A stretch of DNA of 64,000 bases, from contig JAVHJL010000002.1 in NCBI GenBank assembly GCA_036971715.1, positions 2,450,501 through 2,514,500 of the forward strand, written 5' to 3'. Made by a program: the position numbers and the translations under genes. This DNA is from Arthrobotrys musiformis. Taxonomy: Eukaryota; Ascomycota; Orbiliomycetes; Orbiliales; Orbiliaceae. Positions 55,649-64,000 of this stretch are shown piece after piece (within the stretch, counting starts at the first letter, position 1; each line of letters starts with the position of its first letter). The notes under the pieces were generated by a model. That model made no database searches, was not told where the DNA came from, and saw only the letters and a list, made by a program, of their open reading frames with translations.

Positions 55649-58600
55649 AGTTATCAGTTTGAAGGGTATTTGCGAAAGAGCAATGGTATTCTTCTTGTTC
55701 TTTTCTATTTGGGGTATTTATGATGTCTCTCTCATCTCGGTGTTATTACGGGTAGCAGCCTTTTGTATGGTTTAGGCCGGCTAGGTGGTGGGTATATGCA
55801 TAATTGGATCTTCAGTGCACTACTATTTGAGATCAGGACCCTGCTAGTAGGTAACAATATCTATCAAGGGTACTTAGCACTAGCTAAATCCTCTTTCATC
55901 GAGCGGATTGGAGGGAAATCGCATCGATCAAGCTGGGAGACCTGAACAACCGTAACGAATGAGGAGACCAAGGTAACACGGAATTCCCAACTGAAACCAC
56001 AAGAAATCCCGAACTGTATCTTCCCGTCCTTCCTGTCCCTGAACGAGTCGTTATCGTTTTTTTGCCATCCGCGGACGAGCTGGCAAATGGCAAAAGGGTT
56101 TGCTTGATGTCTCAAACGGACCAACCCTGGTTTTAACTGTTTTTTTTTTTTGTTATCTGAGCACCGGGTAGCTGTTATCAGAGTTGGTTGGAGACCATCT
56201 ATCCGAAATTGAGTGAAACGGTCCTTTCGGTTGCTTCCGTGGCTTTGTGGCTCAGATATTTTGATTCAGAAGTCCCTTTTAAAACAAAAAAACTTCTCAG
56301 GCAGGGTTGGGGAGAGAAATTCGGATCTGATATTGATATTGGCATTGTAAACCTCTACGGCATATGTTAATTTTTACAGTCTAGTATATTAGCATATCCA
56401 AAATATCAGGCAACTATATATTGCTGGCGAAATGACGAAAGGAATTACTCCGAAGCACTCAAGCGTTTATATAAACATCTCGATTTGTATAAGATTCGAC
56501 GGAACTAAACCTCATCGTTGGATCTAGTGCACTTTAGTTCGCCATCGGCCATGTCTGACCCTGAAAATCATCCCCAAGCTCGGGATTAGGCCCTGTATTA
56601 ATATATATAAGTTTGGAGCCGAGTTAAGGCATTTGATTGAGCTGTGATGTAGTATATAATTTGTTATTTGGCCGAACAAATCCGCGTCGGGGACATAATC
56701 GATGAGTCTTCTTTTCATGAAGTCATCGACGAGAGCTCTATGAATTTAGGTATCGTTATAACAGTAGCTTAGGCTGTCGTGATTGGATCTGCTGAATTCA
56801 CTCCCATTGTAGTTTGGAGAGTCGTACAGGTTTTGCTCCCATTGGGGAATGAATTGGACTCGAAGGGTCTAGAGTTTAAGACCTCGCCGCATATTTCGGT
56901 ATATTGGAATGCTCTTTGGTCTCGGCTTTTAGACTTTTTCTGCAACTTCGCTAGGAGGAATCTTTAGGTTGAAGCTGTGGACGGGTTGATCCCTGTGCAT
57001 TGCAGCGTCGATGGGGGGGTTTATGCATATGGCCGGGCGTATCGACGGTTCGATTTGAACGCTCAGTCCTCCCGGTTGAGATGGCTAGATTCGATGCGGG
57101 CCCCCGCTGTTTTGTCTTTCTTTCTTAACTCCTTCTCGGCTTGTATGGACTATAGTAATAAGATACCAATTGATACATATCTGCTCAGGTATGTATGTAA
57201 ACTCCAAGCTGCAAGCCTTCCAATCGAGCCAAACAGAAAAATCCGCATACCTACCATCCTATCGAGGGAAAGAAGAAGGGTTTGACAAATATTCTTGTTG
57301 GACGATGGGTGCATGTTCTGTCAGGGTTCCACAGCTTTAGCTAACTATCATGCAAGCACAAACCCCGTGGTATGTAGCGGTTCCTTGCAGATTTGTCCCC
57401 TTGGCCATGCAGCTAGTTAAAAACCTGCAGTAACATGCGGCAGTCCACCTGGTCCGTTAGCAGTTCTCACACGCTTTCTCGGGGCAGATCTCCGATACAT
57501 ATTACGTCTACCTCGCCACCCCACGAAGAAGAAAAATCCTTGAGAAAGGGGAGAAGGGAAAAAAAGTTACCTTCGGGTACAAAAACAAGTGTTACCGATG
57601 TTGCATGGATATAGCAAGATGCTTGCGAAGCTTGAGCTGGGGGGGTTGGCTGGTCACGTTCTCCATATCGTCACCTAGTTCGGGACGTGGAAATGCGCAA
57701 GTATGATGGAAGAATTTTTTTAATAGAATTTTTTCCGTCTGGACCCTGCGTCTGCTGGAGATTGGCGATGCTGGATGGATTGATGAATGTGCATATGAAT
57801 TGCTGAATGAATGAATGAACGAATAGGTGAATGCCGGTATTCGATTCGGGGACCCGTCGGGATGGATGTCTCTGGCGTCGGAGCCTATTTTTACACGGTA
57901 CGACACTAACTACACTGCGCTGGGTGGAGTATGTACCTGAGTGCGCTGGATCAACATCGGGATAATTTTATGCACGATGCAAGATTCTCAGCACACTTCT
58001 AGACTGCTACTGTATTGGCTGTCGCAAAGCCGCAAGCGAGCGAGCTGACAATGGGGAAATTGACAATTGACGAGTTTTGATTTCGAATATCGGAGACATA
58101 TTCAGGGTCGGGTCAGAAGAGAAAAGAAAAAAAGTGGCTTTCCGCATGCATCATCCATCTACTATTCAGCCCGGGTACTCGAGATCCAAATGCGATGCGC
58201 CTCGAATCGAGATATATACTACAATACACACGTGCACAAATATAACACTGTGTATCCCACCGCTTGCGATCTGATCACGAACTACCCTTCGATGGCCCCT
58301 TCTGAGAGGCACTCCTCTCAACGGAACGTAACGATACGCCACTTTAATATTACACCGCACGTATCGTTTGCAAAACCAAAGCGTGTGTGTGCCGGGTGGG
58401 GAAACGGCCGCTGTTTCCCCCAAATCCATGCAGTTGGACGTCGGCAGGATGGATCATTGGCCGGTTGACAGGTGGGAAATGGGATCGTTGCTTTTCCTCT
58501 CCTGAAGCTTGGCCTGCAGGGGACCCGGATCGCCCACCCTGGTGCATGGGTTCATCGCATGGGGTGGGCCGGATGGTGGAAAACATCTGAACATCCCACA

Positions 58601-59106
58601 CACCCATCAATTCATCTTCGACCAGGTTTCTCTCGCTGTTCCGTGCAACTGAAACTGGGGGGTTTTGGTGCAAAGATGCACAAAACAGCGAAAAACTTAA
58701 CGGCGGCACCTTGGGAGAGGGGGTCTCGCAGCGAACGGTTCCTATGGCGAGGGATATTTGCGGGCCAGACTTTCAAGGATTATTGCAACTGCAGCCTTGT
58801 CTTTGGCCTTGGGAATGCTCCAATGGGGAAGCGAAATACTTCATCATAGGCTTAACCTGCTTGAGCCGTTGAGAGGGTATTAAAACTCTCGATATGCCCC
58901 CCTCTTCGACACTCCATACACTTTTGGGCACCCCGACGCTCGTTTTTTGTCCCTTACAAGCCGTGCCAGTCTTTTTTGCCTTGCAAATTCGGGCTTGCTA
59001 AAAAAAAAAAAAAAAAAAGAGTTTCTGATATTTGATACCCTGGCGTAATATCAAGCCGCAATATCAGTATCAGCTCACCACTCTCACTGGCCTATCACCA
59101 TTCAAG
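55649..59106. other. 3.5 kb without a recognisable gene
   Basis: Short frames such as 56977-57285 and 58350-58709 show no family. 58.3-58.8 kb is GC-rich and open in several frames, hence unreliable. There is an A-run at 58999-59018 about 90 bp upstream of the coiled-coil gene start. AT-rich parts around 56.4-57.3 kb may be decayed sequence. Confidence 0.5.
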
Positions 59107-62100
59107 ATGCCTTCCTGGCCCTGGAGTCCTCGACTTTCTCGATCTCTTGAGTCGTCCCGTTCTCATTCAACGGAACCCCCAACCCCTACTACTATACCTG
59201 GCTCGTTATACCTTTCGCCTTGGGTAGAACCCGACTCCGACCAAGAGGGTGGTGGTGATGATGATAATACAAATAATGACAATGATGAATCCGTAAACGC
59301 TATTAAAGAAAAGAGCAAGAAGGCTCTCAAGAATCCAAACTACGACTCCAACTCTCAGCGCGGACAACAGAATAAGCTAAAATCAGCCACTCGTAGTAAA
59401 ACCTTGCGCAGACCCATCCCTTCATTTGATGAATTCGCAAATTCGATTCCGGAGGAGGCTACCCCAGGATTGGTAGTAGTACCAGCGTTCGAGCAGAACG
59501 GTGCTGCCGCCGCGGCTTCGTCCTCCTCCACAACGGCCGCCGCCACTACCAAGACCGCAACCACCTGTATTACCACCGGGTTTGATGAGAAACCCTCTCA
59601 GGAGATCCTGTTCCCCGGTAACCCAGAAGATTTTCGTCCGATTGAAGAAGAGGTTAGGAAACCAATGCCTCCAATTATTCCTCCTCCCCCTCGAAGATCC
59701 AGTTCTCGAGCTTCATCACGCACCACACTCAATACACCGACAAAGGAACGGAATAAAGGCAAAGAGAAAGAGAAAGACAAAGACAAAGACAAAGGCAAGG
59801 AGAAGCACATCGAAATCGACCTATCGCTTTTAAACCGAGAACTTTGTGATATCGAAATGTCACCCAGGAATATGCCCTCCGATTCGAAGAGTGGCCTGTC
59901 GAAGGACGAGTCGACGGATGCTGAGGTTATCAGGCTTCGAAAGGTACGACAAAAACAAAACAAAAAAGATCACGAGACGGGGGGGAAAACAATGGCGCGG
60001 ATTCACACGGCGTATTGGATAAGGGATGAAGAAAGATACTAATCAATTTTTCTATAGATGTGTGAAGTTCTACAGGAGAAAATCATACAAATGAGCCAGC
60101 ATACACCGCCAGCCGCATCGAGTTCGAGACGTTCTTCCTTAATCATTGGCGATAGGTTGTCGAAGACGAGATTCAAAGATATCCCACCTGAAGAGCTGGC
60201 TACTGAGGTAAGCGCCGCTCCAAAAAAACCTCATCGTCATTTATTCTCCGTGTTATCAAACAAGATAATTAATACTCCGAGAATTTAGGGTCATCGAGTT
60301 GCCCATGTCATGCGGGTCATGAACGAACAACTCCAAAAGAAACTCGAACTCAGGGAGAAGCTCCTATTCCAAAGAAACGCCCACATCAGCCAACTCGAAC
60401 AGACGCATGCCACGCAGATCGAAGAATTCCATGCCGCTACCAAAACAGACATACAAAAAATGGTCACGGCCTACCAGAAGGAAATTTCGGAAATGCATCA
60501 GAGGAATCTCTTGCAGATATCAAATCTCCGGAACGAGTTGGAGGGAAAGATAAAAATTAAGGAGATGCAGAGCCACCATGAAAAGTCAAAACTACAGTCG
60601 GAAATTGACATTTTAAAGCGAAGAGAGGCGGAACTCGCGGCGTCCCACAAGATCGCTATGAAGGAGCGGGAAGAGCTGTTCGAGAAAGACCTCGCCGCCT
60701 TGAGAGAAAGTATCGTGGCGACTGAAGGCGAATTTCGAAAGAACTACGAGGCAAAGTTGGATAGCCTGCGAGAGGAGCACGAGAAAGAGATCGCAGAGCT
60801 TAAGAAATCAATCATTACACGGCCTCTCGATTTAAGTAACAATGTTGACAAGGACATTGTCGCGCAAAAGATCGCAGATCTCGAAAGTTCGCTGTCGCAG
60901 CACATCGAAGAACTAACAGCGGAAAGAGAGCGTTCTCTAGAATTACAGGTCGCACTTGATGCTTCTGAATTTTCCCGCCAGACCGAAAAGGAGAAACTTG
61001 AGCACGCCGTTCAGGAAGAATCCTCCAAGCGAGAGGACTTTCAGAAACACGAACAACGAATCCGAGCCCAACTCCTAGCTGCATCCGACGAAAAGCGGAA
61101 GGAATGTCTGAAGCACGAGCGGGCGCGATACGAACGCCTGGTTCGCGAAGAAAACATTCGAAGGAAGGCGGCCTCCGACAGGTACGAGTCCGAACTTAAG
61201 GAGCTCAAGCAGAAGAATGCAGAGCAGGTCGAACTCTTCCGTATGCAAAAGGAGTCCATATTCGAATTGCACGAAAAGGATGTCCAGCAAATGGAGAAGC
61301 GAATTGCGGCCGAACAGACTAAAATCGCGGAGCACGAGACACTATTGGAAACGGTGAAATCTGCTAGGAAGGAAGATTTCAAACGGTTCGAAAACGAGAA
61401 GGCGGAGATTGTGGCGGCCCATATGAAAGAGAAGGAGGCGCTCGCCCAAGAAAGACTTCTTTTAGTAGCCTCGCAGGCTAGGGATAAGAAGCTCGCCAAT
61501 GCCGAGAAGGAGGCCCTCGAGACCGATTTGAAAAGAATGTCGAATAACTGCGAGGAACTCTTGCATCGCAGGGTGAGGGATAGCATTGGCAGTGCTAGCA
61601 CTCGATCTCGTCGAAGCTACACTATTAGCGAATCCGGTGCCCCTGTCGTTGAGGAAGATGAGGCTGAAAAGCGGATTGCGGCAGAAGTCGCCAAAGTTAC
61701 TGCTCATTCCGAATCCCAGAAAAAGGCCTCGACAGAGCAATATGAGAGACAGACCGCAATCCTAAAAGGCGAACTTCAAGCGCTTCAAAAGCTCCAGAAT
61801 AAATTCAACGTCCAGATCGCAGAGGACGAGAAGAAAATCGCGGCACTGACTACAGAACTCGATTCCAAAAATAGCGAGATCGAACGTCAGGCCGGGGTGA
61901 TCGCAGACCTCGAGCTTCAACTTGAATCCGAGAAAGGAAAGTTCAAGGATATCCTCGAACGCAATGTCTCCCTCGAAAAGAACCTATGGGAACAAAAGGA
62001 AGCTGCGAACGAAGCTGCCAAAGATTTCCAGTCCCAAATCAAAACCCTCAACGATGAAAAGCAAACCCTTTTGGCCACCATCGCCAGTGCCGGCATTGAG

Positions 62101-62646
62101 GACAAAGAGGCCGCCGGTGAGAAACTTAAGCAGGCGATCTCCCTTGGCTATGAGACTGAGCTTCAAGAACTCGAAACCCGCCATAAGGAGGTCATCCAGA
62201 CCAACATCAATGCTTTATTCAAACTCGAAAACATTGTCCGCCACCTCGTCAACATTCCCGGAGACCCACCCCGATCCCCATCCTTCATCGGTACCCCACG
62301 AACTCCAATCTTCCTTGGAGATGTGTCTACACCCGTTACGGATATCTCGCCAAGTTTGACAACCGCACGTTCAGCCTCGTCGGGTGGCAGTATCCGGTCC
62401 ATGCCTCTTCACGAACCCAGCTTTGAGCCGACATTTGAGCCGACATCCGAGCCCTTTACTGCGAAGGAAAATTCTATGGCTGAAGCCGATTACGCCGAAG
62501 CCTTGAAGAAAGCAGAGGCCGCGTATAGCAGCACAACCACTAAGCCTTCAGACGACCGTGGCGAGATCTTGCTTGACATACAGACGCAGATTCGTTCGTT
62601 CAAGCTTCAGCAACTGACCTTTCCCCCTTCAATCGCCGCTGCTTAG
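59107..62646 (+). CDS. Large coiled-coil protein, function unknown
   Basis: Exons 59107-59943, 60058-60207 and 60289-62646, 1114 residues. The start MPSWPWSPRLSRSLESSRSH is preferred over the upstream in-frame ATG at 59032. Residues 1-279 are disordered, with a Lys/Glu/Asp repeat (KGKEKEKDKDKDKGKEK). From about 330 onward there is nearly continuous heptad-type coiled coil (for example MRVMNEQLQKKLELREKLLF, EIDILKRREAELAASHK) broken near residue 770 by a Ser-rich hinge (SIGSASTRSRRSYTISESGA). The C-terminal part is Pro/Ser/Thr-rich with an EPSFEPTFEPTSEP repeat. The overall shape suggests a cytoskeletal or septum/centrosomal scaffold, which is inference only. The branch site TACTAATC supports intron 1. 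Confidence 0.8.
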
Positions 62647-63742
62647 GCATATTTGAATAAATAAAATAAATAAATACAAAATCTACAAAAACATATAAAT
62701 TTCTTTTCTTACGCTCCTTTCATGTCCGTCATGAATATGTGGTTTATTTAGCGATAGTTACTTTCCTTTGACCAAAGCCTTACACTCCTTCTACAGCCAT
62801 ACATTTCCTTGCAACTCTTATCATTTTCTTTTTTTTCATTTCATATCATTTTGTATTATTAATATATTCCCTGTTTTTGTCTGCCTGTTTTTGTTTGTAG
62901 TTCTGGGCATTTGAGTTTCTGATTCCCCTTGAGATTTAACAAACCTATACCCCATTCCCTTGTTCAAGTTACTCTTTTACTTTCTTTTTTCTTTTTGATG
63001 ATGTTGCTGCAAGCGGAGTTATAATTATTAGAGGAATTTTTTTTATATTTCATCCTTTTGCTTCCCAAACTATTTCCTTGATCAATCGTATTTCGCATAA
63101 TAAACAGGCAGCCGGACGTTGCCGAAAACCGTTGCCCCTTTTTGTTGGATTATTTGTCTACCTTTTGATTTCTACGGCAGATATTATAACTCAGATAGTT
63201 ATCTTTCCAAGCAGGGAAGGAGGGGAAAGTTTGCTTTCAAGGAAATCACATCGATATCATGTATAATAGAAAGATATGACTTGATAATAAAAAAACCACA
63301 TACTGATTTATATCATAAAAGAATCTCCAGGTTCCAGATGCAACATGTAACGTAACTGCTGCACATGATCAACGTCAACGGCTATATTGAACGGTCTATC
63401 ATATATCGCCCCCTTAGTGGGTTTCCTCCAAGGCCTCCCCCCTCATCAATATATCTGCAACCAAGGGTATCCATGGGACGGACACAACGAGCGGGACATT
63501 TTGATGCAAGCATCGTATCGCTTACACTTACAAACATGGAGGGGCGAGGGGTGAGGGTTCAAACGAACGGATTAAAAAACACTGATCTAAAACCCCGAGG
63601 TTAAAAAAGTTTAAATGCTTGGAGTACCTGCTTCCGTTCGGTTTATTTTTTTTTTCTTTAGGATGTTGGGGCCCCCTCCCATGCTCTGGCTAAAATCGCT
63701 TGTGAGGTGATATTGATTGAGGGGACGATATATTGCATTATA
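62647..63742. other. 3' flank of the coiled-coil gene and convergent region
   Basis: About 1.1 kb, AT-rich, without a gene. Polyadenylation-type AATAAA repeats stand just after the stop. Confidence 0.55.
62656..62675 (+). terminator. Polyadenylation-signal cluster (AATAAA repeats)
   Basis: AATAAATAAAATAAATAAAT directly follows the coiled-coil gene stop; it matches the eukaryotic AATAAA signal. Confidence 0.5.
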
Positions 63743-64000
63743 TTAATATGTTGGTATTGTATAGCCCAGGACGCCGATATCACGGAGGAATTGATAGATT
63801 GCGATGGAGATTGTGACTACTATCAGGTGATTAGTTTATATCTTTATTTACGTTATGCCTTTGTGGTTTGTGATATTGCAGTTAGGGGGAGACTTGGATG
63901 CCTCGTGAGCATGCGTTCGAATACGTATCTCGAGATTCTGATATCAATCATCTCTATCGACCCTACGCAGACCGATCGCGCGACCGAGGTAGTCATCGCC
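63743..64000 (-). CDS. Possible last exon of a minus-strand gene running off the window
   Basis: On the minus strand an acceptor (branch ACTAATCAC, then CTGATAG) near 63821 is followed by a frame reading VTISIAIYQFLRDIGVLGYT then IPTY and stop at 63743. The segment is hydrophobic and looks like a C-terminal membrane helix. An upstream exon probably lies within 63.9-64.0 kb (a frame reading DDYLGRAI is present) but the splice cannot be fixed. Product not recognised. Confidence 0.3.

Overview
The window is nuclear DNA of a filamentous ascomycete (Pezizomycotina). Almost every gene is split by short GT-AG introns of about 50-160 bp with TACTAAC/CTAAC-type branch points. Families typical of this group are present: an Ams2/SPT21 GATA-finger histone regulator, a Tea4/Bud14 SH3 protein, a Clr5-domain protein and an NDUFAF6-type complex I assembly factor, the last implying respiratory complex I. 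I cannot fix the class from the sequence. There are no bacterial, plasmid or viral hallmarks and no intact transposon.

Layout. 1-3.0 kb: Ams2/SPT21 (minus, 3' end outside the window). 4.8-5.3: SmD2 (+). 5.7-6.7: mitochondrial initiation factor 3 (-). 7.5-10.3: mitofusin Fzo1 (-), four coding exons. 10.7-11.2: a doubtful minus-strand gene in the Fzo1/VPS2 promoter region. 11.45-12.5: ESCRT-III VPS2 (+), followed in tandem by a VPS38/UVRAG-type PI3-kinase complex subunit (13.1-15.8, +). 16.25-17.26: PEX11 (-), divergent from MHR1/mL67 (18.1-19.0, +). 19.8-21.8: F-box protein (+). 22.5-26.2: EFL1/RIA1 (+). 27.7-28.6: Mpv17/PMP22 protein (+). 31.2-33.1: CAMK-like kinase (-). 33.1-41.1: an 8 kb gene-poor stretch with a (TA)n run and one coding-like fragment. 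41.1-44.2: Tea4/Bud14 (+). 45.1-46.2: NDUFAF6 homologue (-). 47.2-47.6: a small two-exon gene (-) found from the sequence. 48.2-51.1: Clr5-domain protein (+). 52.4-53.9: DCN1 cullin neddylation factor (+) with an unusual low-complexity N terminus. 55.0-55.6: two-helix membrane protein (+). 59.1-62.6: large coiled-coil protein (+). 63.7-64.0: possible last exon of a minus-strand gene.

The genes do not form a pathway cluster. Many serve organelle biology: mitochondrial translation (IF3, mL67/MHR1), mitochondrial fusion (Fzo1), inner or peroxisomal membranes (Mpv17 family, PEX11), complex I assembly (NDUFAF6) and endosomal sorting (VPS2 beside VPS38). Most exon boundaries were read by eye. For each spliced gene the phases join and the summed coding length is a multiple of three. 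I found no clear secondary-metabolite cluster, CRISPR array, rRNA or tRNA.
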